From positions 40,359 to 104,358 of the forward strand of contig NZ_JSYG01000025.1 of NCBI RefSeq assembly GCF_000784735.1: 64,000 nucleotides of DNA. The letters run 5' to 3'. The notes beneath the pieces are model-generated. The model ran no database searches and was not told the DNA's origin. It saw only the letters and a program-made list of their open reading frames with translations. Position numbers and translations under genes: made by a program. Shown piece by piece: positions 38,210-49,324 of the stretch (its first letter is position 1; the number at the start of each line of letters is the position of its first letter). The DNA comes from Dickeya undicola (lineage in GTDB: Bacteria; Pseudomonadota; Gammaproteobacteria; Enterobacterales; Enterobacteriaceae).

Positions 38210-38966
38210 ATGACACATCCTGGCGATATTAAAGAATAATAAAATCTCAATAAACGGATCGCGTGATCCGATAATCAAGCATTACGGGTGAAATTATCTG
38301 CTGTGCGGGGAGCGCTGATTCATCTTCTATCCTTTGTCTTTTTCATTGCAGATGTATTGGTGGTATGAATCTCGCCCTGGCGAGCTATTGCCAATTACGT
38401 TCCTGCGATTCAAATCACTTAGGATATATATGATGAAACATCACTAAATAAAGAAATAAAACTGATGATTTCTGTTGAGAAAAATAATGCACACTTATCA
38501 TCATATTATTGATAGAGATACTTTTTATCTGATAACAACCTGCCGCCATCGACCATCATCCCTTGTGAAATTTACTCATTCCATTGATTCAATAGCACAC
38601 TCGTCATTTATACCGTCATACTTCAAGTTGCAGATGCGTTGGCTGCGTTACTCGGCCCATTTCATGGGCCTCGCCCCTTCGGGGCCGCTGCAAGCAGCGT
38701 TCAAAACGCAATACTTTTTGTCCTGCAACTCGAATTATTTAGGGTATACACATAACGAAAAGCTGTGCCTCTTAACGATATCTTTACACAACAAGAATGA
38801 ACAAAACAAGCCCTTTAATTTACGTTTTTATGAATTACGCAAATTAAAAACCCCGCAGGAAATAAATAGAAAAATAAAGCAACAATCAGGAACACAGAGG
38901 AAAGATTATTTATAAAAAGGAATCAAGGGCAAATACAAAACAGTACTTACCCTATTTAAAGAAGGG
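38210..38966. other. AT-rich intergenic region with a dispersed repeat
   Basis: This 757-bp stretch between the autotransporter and yggN holds no gene I can support. Its sequence is AT-rich apart from the GC-rich palindromic repeat at about 38609-38752. The open frame 38475-38915 runs through that repeat and is judged spurious. The autotransporter promoter must lie near 38210-38450. Confidence 0.65.
38609..38752. repeat. Dispersed palindromic intergenic repeat (MITE-like)
   Basis: An about 140-bp element with imperfect inverted ends: ataccgtcatacttcaagttgcag at one end and ctgcaactcgaattatttagggtata at the other. The interior hairpins include ggcccatttcatgggcc and gccccttcggggc. I know this sequence type as a high-copy intergenic repeat in Serratia, Yersinia and soft-rot enterobacteria; copy number here cannot be seen. 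Confidence 0.75.
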
Positions 38967-39683
38967 TTATTTAATCGACTGCAATAACGTCTGGCGTTGA
39001 TTTTCCAGCGAGGTTACCCGATTGCAGACGTCGCGGCCAAAACGCTGAAAATCCATTTCCTGATTGTTCCACTCGGTCTGGATCGCTTTCTGCAAGCCAC
39101 CCAGATTACCCATCATCGCTTGTAGCGGATTGCCGCCACCGCTGCCCATCTGTTTAACGCCCATTTCATTCAGGCTGTCCTGCAAGACACCGCCCAGACT
39201 GCGTTCGACAATCTGCCGTCCATCCTGTTCAACCTGCTTAATCGCCTGATGATGAAAGGTCAGGCCATCGTTACGATGTTCGATAATCCGGTTCATCTGC
39301 TGCTTTAACTGTTCGTCCAGCGTGCCGAGACGGTTACGTACATTGCTGTCACTACCCAGCTGTTGCACAATCACCTTGTCCAACGCCTGACGCGCTTTCT
39401 CCAGATGTTGCCTGGCACCTTCGTCAATCCACGGCAGTTGCTGACGCAGTTCAGACTGGTACGCTTTGGCCTGTTGACGCTGCCCGGCATCGAGATTCAA
39501 CGCGCTGCCGTTGCTCGACACATCGCCCTGCGGTGAAATCTGCCAATTGCCGCTGGCACCGACCACTTTCACATTCTGCGGGCTAATGATGATGTCGTCC
39601 TGAGGTTGAACATTGCACTGATAGGCCGCCTGCGCTTGCCAGGCCAGTAACATCATTGCACCCAAGGTCATTTTACGCAACAT
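38967..39683 (-). CDS. yggN: DUF2884 family protein YggN
   Basis: A 238-residue exported protein. The signal MLRKMTLGAMMLLAWQAQA is followed by YQCNVQPQDDIIISPQNVKV, then a long helical region and a Gly-rich hinge (MGSGGGNPLQAMMG). The Met at 39683 has CAGGAG upstream and gives the E. coli-like length; the frame runs 24 codons further upstream. Periplasmic; function unknown. Confidence 0.9.
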   Translation of the reverse strand: MLRKMTLGAMMLLAWQAQAAYQCNVQPQDDIIISPQNVKVVGASGNWQISPQGDVSSNGSALNLDAGQRQQAKAYQSELRQQLPWIDEGARQHLEKARQALDKVIVQQLGSDSNVRNRLGTLDEQLKQQMNRIIEHRNDGLTFHHQAIKQVEQDGRQIVERSLGGVLQDSLNEMGVKQMGSGGGNPLQAMMGNLGGLQKAIQTEWNNQEMDFQRFGRDVCNRVTSLENQRQTLLQSIK

Positions 39684-39791
39684 AAAGACTCCTGAAAAAA
39701 CAGCGCCCGATGCCAGCCGGAACGACCGGCCGCCAGGACCGACAGCCGCCATCACCAGCAGAACCGCCAGTGATGACGAAGAATGCGCGGT

Positions 39792-40136
39792 TTAACCGAG
39801 GTTAGCGGGCAGATCCCACCAGATATCGAACAGATCGCTAACCGTCACGTCTGTCATCTGGTTCGCGTCCAGCCATTTGCGTACCAGCTCACGATGTTCA
39901 TCGGTGCAATTACCCAGTTTTTGCAGGCACACCAGCCCTTCCCACTGTAGGTAACCGCTGCCTTCAAACGCCAGCCCATTCGGCTCGATCACTTCATCAA
40001 CGAACCGGTCCAGCGAGCTATCGATCGTTTCCACGCTGGTCCCCTGCGGGAAACGCCAGCTTACCGAGAAGCCGAATTCCTGAAATTCATCGATGTGTAA
40101 CTTTTTACGTAAACGACGACTCCGATTCTTAGCCAT
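39792..40136 (-). CDS. yggL: YggL family 50S ribosome-associated protein (DUF469)
   Basis: A 114-residue protein whose N-terminus is strongly basic ([20 protein letters not shown]), followed by an acidic domain ending LFDIWWDLP. The family is reported to bind the large ribosomal subunit. Its ATG overlaps the trmB stop by one base, so the two are translationally coupled as in E. coli. Confidence 0.93.
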   Translation of the reverse strand: MAKNRSRRLRKKLHIDEFQEFGFSVSWRFPQGTSVETIDSSLDRFVDEVIEPNGLAFEGSGYLQWEGLVCLQKLGNCTDEHRELVRKWLDANQMTDVTVSDLFDIWWDLPANLG

Positions 40137-40855
40137 TATTGATTCCTCTCAAACATCAGATCCCAGACACCATGCCCCAGCCGCTGGCCGCGGGCCTCAA
40201 ATTTGGTCAATGGCCGCGACGCTGGGCGCGGCACATAATCATTATGCTCCGACTGGTTGCGATAACCTGCGAGCGAACCCATCACTTCGAGCATATGTTG
40301 CGCATAAGGTTCCCAGTCGGTCGCCATATGAAACACGCCACCGACGGCCAGTTTGCTGCGCACCAGCTCAGCAAAAGGCACTTGCACAATGCGGCGTTTA
40401 TTATGGCGCGCCTTGTGCCACGGGTCAGGGAAAAACAACTGCACCATGGCAAGCGAACCGTCGGGGATCATGCGTTCCAGCACTTCCACCGCGTCGTGGC
40501 ACATCACCCGCAGGTTGTCGACGCCCGCTTCCTGCGCCGCGCCCAGACAAGCCCCCACACCAGGTACATGCACTTCTATACCGATAAAATTCTGTTCTGG
40601 ATGCTGCTGCGCCATCGTAACCAGCGACGCCCCCATCCCAAAACCGATCTCCAACACCACTGGCGCATCGCGCCCGAATAGCTGAGCGAAATCCAGCGCC
40701 TCATTCTGATATTCCACGCCCATCACCGGCCAAAAATCATCCAGCGCCTGTTGCTGCCCTTTGGTCAGGCGGCCCTGGCGGCGCACGAAACTGCGGATTC
40801 TGCGCAGCGGGCGTCCGTCTTCATCAAATTCCGGAGAGATGACGTTATTGATCAT
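40136..40855 (-). CDS. trmB: tRNA (guanine(46)-N7)-methyltransferase TrmB
   Basis: TrmB makes m7G46 in the tRNA variable loop. The 239-residue product equals the E. coli length and has the SAM motif [13 protein letters not shown], the catalytic-region [16 protein letters not shown] and the C-terminal [19 protein letters not shown]. The Met at 40855 ([12 protein letters not shown]) matches E. coli; an upstream in-frame Met adds 16 residues. It is divergent from mutY. Confidence 0.96.
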   Translation of the reverse strand: MINNVISPEFDEDGRPLRRIRSFVRRQGRLTKGQQQALDDFWPVMGVEYQNEALDFAQLFGRDAPVVLEIGFGMGASLVTMAQQHPEQNFIGIEVHVPGVGACLGAAQEAGVDNLRVMCHDAVEVLERMIPDGSLAMVQLFFPDPWHKARHNKRRIVQVPFAELVRSKLAVGGVFHMATDWEPYAQHMLEVMGSLAGYRNQSEHNDYVPRPASRPLTKFEARGQRLGHGVWDLMFERNQ

Positions 40856-41016
40856 AATGCTTTCTGTAAGTCTGATTGGGTTGGGAAAACGCGCATTATC
40901 CAAGGATACGGTTGTTTAGCAAGTAGCCGGAGGCGGAAAGTTCCGGTTTACAGTACATTCACTCTGTGCTGCAATCGCTGTCAAATTTTTACCAGCCGGA
41001 TGACGACGCCTCTATG

Positions 41017-42374
<1,358 letters not shown>

Positions 42375-42428
42375 ATGACAGGGGCCGCCAGGCCCTGATG
42401 CGTCCCTGATCCCGTACGGCTTGATACA

Positions 42429-43511
42429 ATGAAGAAACTGTTTGCTTTGCTGCTTGTGGCCCCGTTGTTGATCTCCTGCTCTAGCAAAAAAGGAGGTGAG
42501 AACAACGAGGCGTTTATCAAAGACACCAACGCCTTCGACATTTTGATGGGGCAATTCGCCAACAACATCGAAAACATCTGGGGATTGAACGAAGTTCTGA
42601 TCGCGGGCCCCAAAGACTACGTCAAATACTCCGACCAATATATGACGCGTAGTCACGTCAACTTTGACGCGGGTACTATCACCATCGAAACCATTTCTTC
42701 TACCAATTATCAGGCCAGCCTGCGTCAGGCGATCATCACCACGTTACTCATGGGCGATAACGCCAGTAATACGGACCTCTACTCCGACGCCAACGATATC
42801 CAAATCAGCCGGGAGCCATTGCTGTACGGCCAGGTGTTAGATAACACCGGTCAGCCGATTCGCTGGGAAGGACGCGCGGGCAGCTTTGCCGACTATCTGA
42901 TTCAGAACAAGCTACAACGCCGCACCTCGGGTATGCGCGTGATCTGGTCGGTTACCATTCAACTGGTGCCGAACCACCTGGATAAACGCGCACACAAATA
43001 CCTGCCAATGGTGCGTCAGGCCTCCGAGCGCTACGGCATCGATGCCTCGCTGATTCTTGCCATCATGCAGACCGAATCCAGCTTCAACCCCTACGCGGTC
43101 AGCCGTTCCGACGCCCTGGGCTTGATGCAGGTGGTACAGCACAGTGCTGGCCGCGACGTATTCAAGATGAAAGGCAAATGGGGACAACCCAGCCGTAGCT
43201 ATCTGTTCGACCCGGAGAACAACATCGATACCGGCACGGCTTATCTGTCGATGCTGAAAAATGTCTACCTGTCCGGCATTCAGGACCCAACCTCACAGCG
43301 CTACGCCATCATCACGGCTTATAACGGCGGCGCAGGCAGCGTACTGCGGGTGTTCTCCAGTGATAAAGACACCGCGTTCGGCATCATCAACAATATGTCG
43401 CCCGGCGAGGTCTACCAGACCCTGACGACGCGCCATCCGTCTGCGGAATCGCGGCATTATCTGTATAAGGTTAACTCCGCGCAGAAAAACTACCGTGGTT
43501 ACAGCCGCTGA
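42429..43511 (+). CDS. mltC: Membrane-bound lytic murein transglycosylase C
   Basis: A 360-residue outer-membrane lipoprotein (signal [17 protein letters not shown]) that cleaves peptidoglycan. An N-terminal DUF3393-type domain precedes a C-terminal SLT lysozyme-like domain with the catalytic Glu in [17 protein letters not shown], then DALGLMQVV and [15 protein letters not shown]. It is the last gene of mutY-yggX-mltC; a hairpin at 43534-43565 follows. Confidence 0.95.
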   Translation: MKKLFALLLVAPLLISCSSKKGGENNEAFIKDTNAFDILMGQFANNIENIWGLNEVLIAGPKDYVKYSDQYMTRSHVNFDAGTITIETISSTNYQASLRQAIITTLLMGDNASNTDLYSDANDIQISREPLLYGQVLDNTGQPIRWEGRAGSFADYLIQNKLQRRTSGMRVIWSVTIQLVPNHLDKRAHKYLPMVRQASERYGIDASLILAIMQTESSFNPYAVSRSDALGLMQVVQHSAGRDVFKMKGKWGQPSRSYLFDPENNIDTGTAYLSMLKNVYLSGIQDPTSQRYAIITAYNGGAGSVLRVFSSDKDTAFGIINNMSPGEVYQTLTTRHPSAESRHYLYKVNSAQKNYRGYSR

Positions 43512-43533
43512 CGGCATCGCCTTAGCCTCCCAA

Positions 43534-43565
43534 AGCGGTGCTCCTGTTCCGTACAGGGCACCGCT
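43534..43565 (+). terminator. Hairpin after mltC
   Basis: agcggtgc / gcaccgct pair across a 16-nt loop that itself contains cctgt/acagg, about 25 bp past the mltC stop. There is no T tract, so the terminator function is tentative. Confidence 0.45.
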
Positions 43566-43648
43566 CGTCAGCCCCCAACCCGTATTTCTCTGTTAACCCG
43601 TCTTCCCTCGCCGCGGTAATTACATCAGCAATGATTAACAAATAATCG

Positions 43649-43664
43649 ATGCAAACGATTGGTT
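43649..43664. promoter_or_regulatory. PurR-box-like palindrome upstream of ansP
   Basis: atgcaaacgattggtt resembles the PurR operator core (acGCAAACGttttcGT), keeping GCAAACG and most of the other half. It lies about 300 bp upstream of ansP. This is a by-eye match with several mismatches. The rest of the 43566-43959 gap shows only AT-rich promoter-type sequence. Confidence 0.3.
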
Positions 43665-43959
43665 ACAGTCATAAGCAAACACTATCCCGACAGCATTTAA
43701 TAGCCTTAAAGACTTAAAATAAATCAGCTGACAGATTAATCGGTTGATATAAACAGCAAACAAAGCACACAAACAAAACAAACCCACTGGATTAGCGCAG
43801 AGAATTTTTGCCTCTCAGGTCAGGACACGGTAGCATCGCTGACGTTTTTTGGCCCGGTTCCGGCGCGGCCTGAAAAACACTATCCACTCAATGAGCCAGG
43901 CTGTGACACAACAGCCAATTTCATTCTCCTGAATGACAGACAAGGGAATCAAACAGGCA

Positions 43960-45417
43960 ATGAATCAACACAAAAATGAAACCGAACACCACGCCAAACG
44001 ACGCTGGCTCGATTCACATGAAGCGGGTTACCACAAAAGCATGGGTAACCGCCAGGTACAGATGATCGCCATCGGCGGGTCGATTGGCACCGGTTTATTT
44101 CTGGGCGCAGGTGCGCGGTTGCAGATGGCAGGCCCGGCGCTGGCACTGGTTTATCTGGTATGCGGCATCTTCTCGTTCTTCATTCTGCGGGCGTTGGGCG
44201 AACTGATCGTACACCGCCCTTCCAGCGGCAGCTTTGTTTCCTACGCCCGCGAGTTTCTGGGCGAAAAAGCGTCTTATGTCGCCGGCTGGATGTACTTCCT
44301 CAACTGGGCGATGACCGGCATCGTTGATATCACGGCGGTCGCGCTCTACATGCACTACTGGGGCACGTTTGCCGACGTACCGCAATGGATGTTCGCGCTC
44401 GGCGCGCTGGCGATCGTCACCACCATGAACATGATTGGCGTGAAATGGTTCGCCGAGATGGAATTCTGGTTCGCACTGATCAAGGTCGCCGCGATTTCCC
44501 TGTTCCTGATTGTCGGCACCATTTTCCTTAGCACCGGCAAAACGCTGGACGGCAACATACCGGGGCTGCACCTGATTACCGATAACGGCGGCCTGTTCCC
44601 ACACGGTCTGTTACCTGCACTGGTGCTCGTTCAGGGCGTGATTTTCGCCTTCGCCGGGGTGGAGCTTATCGGCACTGCCGCTGGTGAATGTAAAGATCCG
44701 GAAAAAACGCTGCCCAAAGCGGTCAACAGCGTTATCTGGCGTATCGGTCTGTTCTATGTCGGGTCGGTAATTCTGCTGGTGTGCCTGCTGCCGTGGAATG
44801 CCTATCAGGCGGGGCAAAGCCCGTTCGTCACCTTTTTCAGCAAGCTGGGCGTGCCTTATATCGGCACGATTATGAATATCGTGGTGCTGTCAGCGGCGCT
44901 CTCCAGCCTCAACTCCGGGCTGTATTCCACCGGCCGTATCCTGCGTTCACTGTCGCAGGGCGGTTCTGCACCGAAATTCCTCGGCAACATGAACGCCCAA
45001 TCCGTACCTTACGCCGGGATTCTGGTCACCGTTGGTATCCACATTATCGGGGTGTTCCTGAACTACATCGTGCCATCGCAGGTGTTTGAAATCGTTCTGA
45101 ATGTGGCTTCGCTCGGCATTATCACCTCCTGGGCATTCATCATCATCTGCCAGATGAAACTGCGCCAGGCGATTAATCAGGGTAAAGCCCGCCCGGTCGC
45201 CTTCCGTATGCCACTGGCACCCTTCTCTTCCTGGCTGACGCTGGCGTTTCTGCTCAGTGTGCTGGTGCTGATGGCGCTGGATTATCCGAACGGCACCTGG
45301 ACTATCGCCACCATTCCGGTACTGGCTGTTCTGCTGATTGTCGGCTGGTATGGGCTGCGCAAACAGAAAGCAGAAGCCAATCGGCTAAAAGCAGAACACG
45401 AGAACGCCGCGGCCTGA
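43960..45417 (+). CDS. ansP: L-asparagine permease AnsP
   Basis: A 485-residue amino acid/polyamine/organocation transporter with 12 predicted helices, closest by eye to E. coli AnsP over its whole length (KRRWLDSHEAGYHKSMGNRQ, then VQMIAIGGSIGTGLFLGAG, and AFAGVELIGTAAGECKDPEK). It imports asparagine by proton symport. The ATG at 43960 aligns with the AnsP N-terminus; an in-frame ATG lies 9 codons upstream. It occupies the place between mltC and speC where E. coli has nupG. Confidence 0.88.
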   Translation: MNQHKNETEHHAKRRWLDSHEAGYHKSMGNRQVQMIAIGGSIGTGLFLGAGARLQMAGPALALVYLVCGIFSFFILRALGELIVHRPSSGSFVSYAREFLGEKASYVAGWMYFLNWAMTGIVDITAVALYMHYWGTFADVPQWMFALGALAIVTTMNMIGVKWFAEMEFWFALIKVAAISLFLIVGTIFLSTGKTLDGNIPGLHLITDNGGLFPHGLLPALVLVQGVIFAFAGVELIGTAAGECKDPEKTLPKAVNSVIWRIGLFYVGSVILLVCLLPWNAYQAGQSPFVTFFSKLGVPYIGTIMNIVVLSAALSSLNSGLYSTGRILRSLSQGGSAPKFLGNMNAQSVPYAGILVTVGIHIIGVFLNYIVPSQVFEIVLNVASLGIITSWAFIIICQMKLRQAINQGKARPVAFRMPLAPFSSWLTLAFLLSVLVLMALDYPNGTWTIATIPVLAVLLIVGWYGLRKQKAEANRLKAEHENAAA

Positions 45418-45431
45418 TGACCCATAGCGAT

Positions 45432-45465
45432 AAAAAAACCGGGGGTTTATTTCCCCCGGTTTTTT
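45432..45465. terminator. Bidirectional terminator between ansP and speC
   Basis: aaaaaaaccgggggtttat / tcccccggtttttt gives a GC-rich stem flanked by A and T runs, serving both convergent genes. Confidence 0.93.
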
Positions 45466-45490
45466 CTTTGGTGGAGACAGCGCTAGTCAG

Positions 45491-47644
45491 TTAGCGAGCA
45501 ATCACATTCGCACACAGACGTTTGCTGCCATCTTCCTGCGCGACGCTGTAAACGCCCTGCAATTCCGGTGCAAAACCCGGCATCAGGTTGATGCCTGCTT
45601 CTAGCGCCTGGAAATAATGCAGCACTGCCCCGCCCCAGACTTCTCCCGGCACCACACACAGCACGCCCGGTGGATAAGGCAACGCGCCTTCCGCTGCGAT
45701 GCGCCCTTCCGCTTCGGCCAACGGCACCAGATCAACATCACCACGGATATACGCCGTGTGAGCATCTTGTGGTAGCACCACCGCCTGCGGGAACGATGCC
45801 TTGCGGAACATCTCTTTTTGCAGCCGCTTCACGTCATGGCTGACGTAAAAGTCATGCATTTCCTGACACAGACGACGCAAGGTATAACCGGCGTAGCGCT
45901 GCTCATATTTCTGATACAGGTTGGGCAAGACTTCGCTTAACGGTGCATCCTGCGCGATCAGTTGCTCGAACTGCACCAACGCCGCCACCAGGCGCTCCAT
46001 CTTCACGCTGTCTTCCGCTGGGGTCAGCAGGAACAGAATCGAGTTAAGATCGCATTTTTCCGGAATGATGCCGTGTTCGCGCAGGTAATTGGCGAGGATG
46101 GTTGCCGGAATACCAAATTCGGTATAAGCGCCGGTCACCGCGTCAATCCCCGGCGTAGTCAGCAGCAGTTTGCACGGGTCGACAAAATACTGTTGCTGCG
46201 CATAGCCTTCGAAAGCGTGCCAATTGTCGCTCGGTTCAAAGTTGAAGAAGCGCACGTCCTGCGCCATTACATCGGTGTCATGGTCCTGCCAGGGGGTGCC
46301 AGCAACCGTCGGCGGCACGAACGGTTTGATCAGGGAACAACGTGTCAGCAATTGCTTGCGCGCTTCGATCCCCAGCCTGACACACTCCATCCACAACCGG
46401 CGGCCGCTCGGCCCTTCGTGCATTTTGGCGTTGACGTCCAGCGCGGCGAATAACGGATAAAACGGGCTGGTGGACGCGTGCAACATAAACGCATTGTTAA
46501 GGCGCTTGTGCGGGCAGAAACGCTTTTGCCCGCGAATGTGGTTGTCTTTCTTATGTATTTGCGACGTCTGCGAGAAACCGGCTTGCTGCTTATGCACAGA
46601 CTGGGTAACAAAAATCCCTGGGTCGTTCTCGTTCAGGTCCAGCAACAGCGGCGAGCACTGTTCCATCATCGGGATAAACTGCTCGTATCCCACCCAGGCG
46701 GAGTCGAACAGGATGTAGTCACACAGATGACCGATGCTGTCCACCACCTGCCGGGCGTTATAGATAGTACCGTCGTAGGTGCCAAGCTGAATCACCGCCA
46801 GGCGGAACGGACGGGCTTCATCGGCACGCTCAGGCGCGACTTCACGCACCAGCTCACGCAGGTAACCATCGTTAAAACAGTGCGCATCCACCCCGCCGAT
46901 AAAGCCGAACGGGTTGCGGGCCGTTTCCAGATAAACCGGCGTCGCACCGGCCTGAATCAACGCGCCATGATGATTGGATTTGTGGTTATTGCGGTCAAAC
47001 AGCACCAGGTCGCCGCGCGTCAGCAACGCGTTAGTCACCACTTTGTTGGCCGCCGAGGTGCCATTCAGCACAAAGTAGGTTTTGTCGGCGTTAAATACAG
47101 TGGCGGCAAATTTCTGCGCTTTTTTGGCCGCCCCTTCATGGATCAACAAATCACCCAGTTTCACATCCGCGTTGCAGATATCAGACCGGAACATATTTTC
47201 GCCATAAAACTCGAAAAACTGACGCCCAGCCGGATGCTTACGGAAAAAAGCCCCGCCCTGATGCCCAGGGCAAGCAAAGGTGGTGTTACGCATCCCGACA
47301 TACTTGGACAGCGTGTCAAAGAACGGCGGCAACAACCGCGCCTGATACTCCGCCGCCGCTTTTTCCAACTGGAGCGCGTGATCACCGCCTTTATCCAGGC
47401 TGAGCCACTCGCTGCCCGGCGGCAGCACATCCTGACTGGTATGCCACGATTCCCGCACAACGAATGCCGGAATACCAAAACCGGAGTGATGCATCACCGA
47501 CAGGATGCCGCTGCGCGCCTCCTCAACCGATACCACCACGGCCGCGATGTCGGTAAAGTCGGTTTGACTGAGCGCCACAACCGGACGCAGGGTGATTAGA
47601 CGGGAGGCAACCGCCGCATTAGCCGCAATTTTTAACTGTTTCAT
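45491..47644 (-). CDS. speC: Ornithine decarboxylase SpeC
   Basis: A PLP enzyme converting ornithine to putrescine. The 717-residue protein follows E. coli SpeC throughout: an N-terminal wing domain, LNGTSAANKVVTNALLTRGD, the PLP-lysine motif QSVHKQQAGFSQTSQIHK and the C-terminal ALPYPPGVLCVVPGEVWGGA. It has a long (665-bp) upstream region before tRNA-Phe; yqgA, which sits there in E. coli, is missing. The inducible SpeF would be similar in length, but the N-terminus and position favour SpeC. Confidence 0.94.
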   Translation of the reverse strand: MKQLKIAANAAVASRLITLRPVVALSQTDFTDIAAVVVSVEEARSGILSVMHHSGFGIPAFVVRESWHTSQDVLPPGSEWLSLDKGGDHALQLEKAAAEYQARLLPPFFDTLSKYVGMRNTTFACPGHQGGAFFRKHPAGRQFFEFYGENMFRSDICNADVKLGDLLIHEGAAKKAQKFAATVFNADKTYFVLNGTSAANKVVTNALLTRGDLVLFDRNNHKSNHHGALIQAGATPVYLETARNPFGFIGGVDAHCFNDGYLRELVREVAPERADEARPFRLAVIQLGTYDGTIYNARQVVDSIGHLCDYILFDSAWVGYEQFIPMMEQCSPLLLDLNENDPGIFVTQSVHKQQAGFSQTSQIHKKDNHIRGQKRFCPHKRLNNAFMLHASTSPFYPLFAALDVNAKMHEGPSGRRLWMECVRLGIEARKQLLTRCSLIKPFVPPTVAGTPWQDHDTDVMAQDVRFFNFEPSDNWHAFEGYAQQQYFVDPCKLLLTTPGIDAVTGAYTEFGIPATILANYLREHGIIPEKCDLNSILFLLTPAEDSVKMERLVAALVQFEQLIAQDAPLSEVLPNLYQKYEQRYAGYTLRRLCQEMHDFYVSHDVKRLQKEMFRKASFPQAVVLPQDAHTAYIRGDVDLVPLAEAEGRIAAEGALPYPPGVLCVVPGEVWGGAVLHYFQALEAGINLMPGFAPELQGVYSVAQEDGSKRLCANVIAR

Positions 47645-48309
47645 GTAACCAAACCCAAACGGTTAAGAATGAGTGCACGTGTCTGAAAGACACCTCGCAG
47701 GGGTATCACCACGCTTTAAGCGTAATGCACCCGATTAACTACTGCCCAAAACGATGAACAGAGTGCCAGCCAACCACGACAAACGTATGACCCGCGCCGA
47801 TAGCGCAGGAAAACATCACATCATCTGGGACCAGCACCGTCCGATAGACATCAGTAAAATCAGAGACAGGCTCTATTTTTAATCATGCCTAACAGGGAGC
47901 GTCAGCACGCCTCACCGCATGGTGGCAAGGGATAATCGGGAAAACAGGGACGGGATTAACGCAGAGCGTTCAGGATGCGGCGACAGCAGCAGAGATCCGG
48001 CGCACGGCGTCTGTACCATGAGCATTGAATCCGACATATCCGCAACCCTCTAATAACCGCAGGTGAAAGGTAAGTTAAAAACCGCGCAATAGTGGCATTA
48101 TTTTTCGCCGAATTCAAGAAAACGAATGTGACAGTATTTATCGGCGCAACACCGCGCGCCGTCTGGCTTGTCGCGTCATCGCAGGCACCTTTCGACACGC
48201 CGCAAACCGGCTGCAAATGGAGGTAACTGACTGAAAATAGACCAACCGCAGCGTTTATGACAGAAACTCGTTGACGCTCCCCGCGATATACGGTTTAATG
48301 CGCCCCGTT
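47645..48309. other. Non-coding gap between speC and tRNA-Phe
   Basis: 665 bp without a supportable gene. It contains the speC leader, with a small hairpin gtgtctgaaagacac (47679-47693) 35 nt before the start codon, and the tRNA-Phe promoter. An 86-codon frame at 47956-48216 (minus) has no recognisable similarity. I looked for a speFL-like arrest peptide and did not find one. Confidence 0.65.
48271..48299 (+). promoter_or_regulatory. Promoter of tRNA-Phe
   Basis: TTGACG (48271-48276), a 17-bp spacer and TTTAAT (48294-48299) are followed by a GC-rich discriminator (gcgccccg) typical of stringently controlled stable-RNA promoters. Confidence 0.75.
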
Positions 48310-48385
48310 GCCCGGATAGCTCAGTCGGTAGAGCAGGGGATTGAAAATCCCCGTGTCCTTGGTTCGATTCCGAGTCCGGGCACCA
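48310..48385 (+). tRNA. tRNA-Phe (GAA)
   Basis: A 76-nt cloverleaf: acceptor gcccgga/tccgggc, anticodon loop ttgaaaa giving GAA, T loop ggttcgattcc and encoded CCA. This is the pheV position of E. coli, after speC, a common integration site for islands; the downstream DNA here is accessory. Confidence 0.97.
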
Positions 48386-48499
48386 TTCTTAAGAGCCTGT
48401 TCGTTACGAGTATCCGCTCATAACGGGCAGCTAAATGGGCCCTACCTTGGATCTGTGTCCGTTGACAAGTACACACAGTGAAGAAGTTGAGACTCATAA

Positions 48500-48530
48500 A
48501 CCGGTGCATATTCGAAGTATGCACCGGTTT
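48500..48530 (+). terminator. Hairpin downstream of tRNA-Phe
   Basis: aaccggtgcata / tatgcaccggtt is a 12-bp perfect stem with a 7-nt loop about 115 bp beyond the tRNA. A following T tract is poor. Confidence 0.6.
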
Positions 48531-48618
48531 CCTATTGCCCGCGAAATACTTACAACTTTTCCTTTTTCTGTCAAGCCAGTGTAAAGAACAAAGTTAATTC
48601 ATCCTTATCATTAGTCAG

Positions 48619-48799
48619 CTAACAGCGCAATTCCCCCTCAAGCGCCGCCCGGATACTGTCGATATTCGACTCCACGTACTCCAACGTCGTAGTCAGACTG
48701 GAGTGCCCCAGCAGGTTTTTCACGATCTGCAGGTTCCTGTCCGGGCTTTTCATCATTTCCGTGGCCAGCGTATGACGGAAACGGTGAGGGCTGACTGTG
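48619..48799 (-). pseudogene. Tyrosine recombinase (integrase) C-terminal remnant
   Basis: The minus strand encodes about 60 residues ending at a stop (48619): TVSPHRFRHTLATEMM, then NLQIVKNLLGHSSLTTTLEY. These carry the HxxR, LGH and tyrosine box of phage-type integrases, including the nucleophilic Tyr. The N-terminal three quarters are gone; similarity stops abruptly at about 48800, where the mobC-like remnant starts on the other strand. It sits near tRNA-Phe, so it probably belonged to the integrating element. Confidence 0.85.
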
Positions 48800-49324
48800 G
48801 GGGATCACCAATGGCGGATTATCCGTTGTTGCCACACCCCATGAGGATGGTTTTCCTGCACGGTTTGAGCCCTCGAAAGTCACTGGCTGGACACTGATGC
48901 AGCGCCTTGATCGTCAGCTAGCACGGCTCCTTCTTGAGAAGAAAGGCGCTTATGGGTGGATCAGCGGCGCTGATTCAACATTCCGCAGCCGCTATGAGGT
49001 ATATCATCGCCCGGCCGGAGTGATAACGTTACCAGACGGAACCGTCATCGCCGTTGAGACTGAACGCCATCTGAAAACCAAAGCCCGTTATCAGGCGATA
49101 ATCACCCAGCATTTGATAACTCGTACTCAAAAACGTTGGATGTACGTCTTCTACATCGCGCCCGATCCACAGATAAAGCGAGCTATTGAACGGATGTTCA
49201 CAATAGTGTGAAATACGCCATCGTCAGCCATCAGCGTATCCCGCTGGAAGCGAAGCACCGCCATGTTTTTCGGGTTTATACGTTTGAGGAGTTGAAGGGG
49301 TTGGAGTTAGGAAATTTCGCTTAG
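48795..49324 (+). pseudogene. Replication-relaxation (MobC-like) protein, truncated and frameshifted
   Basis: The frame opens at 48795 without a start (ITNGGLSVVATPHEDGF, KVTGWTLMQRLDRQLARLL), continues with VITLPDGTVIAVETERHLKT and stops at 49211. After a frameshift near 49208 the protein continues as KYAIVSHQRIPLEAKHRHVF and ends at 49324. This is the C-terminal part of a Replic_Relax family protein found in integrative and mobilisable elements. The N-terminal winged-helix part is missing, and the break coincides with the integrase remnant. Confidence 0.75.

Noticed and set aside
38475..38915. A 146-codon open frame on the plus strand before yggN
   Set aside because: It runs straight through the dispersed palindromic repeat, has no ribosome-binding site and resembles no family I know.
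47956..48216. An 86-codon minus-strand frame upstream of speC, considered as a SpeFL-like leader peptide
   Set aside because: It lacks the arrest-peptide pattern of SpeFL and any recognisable similarity, and it is far from the speC start.
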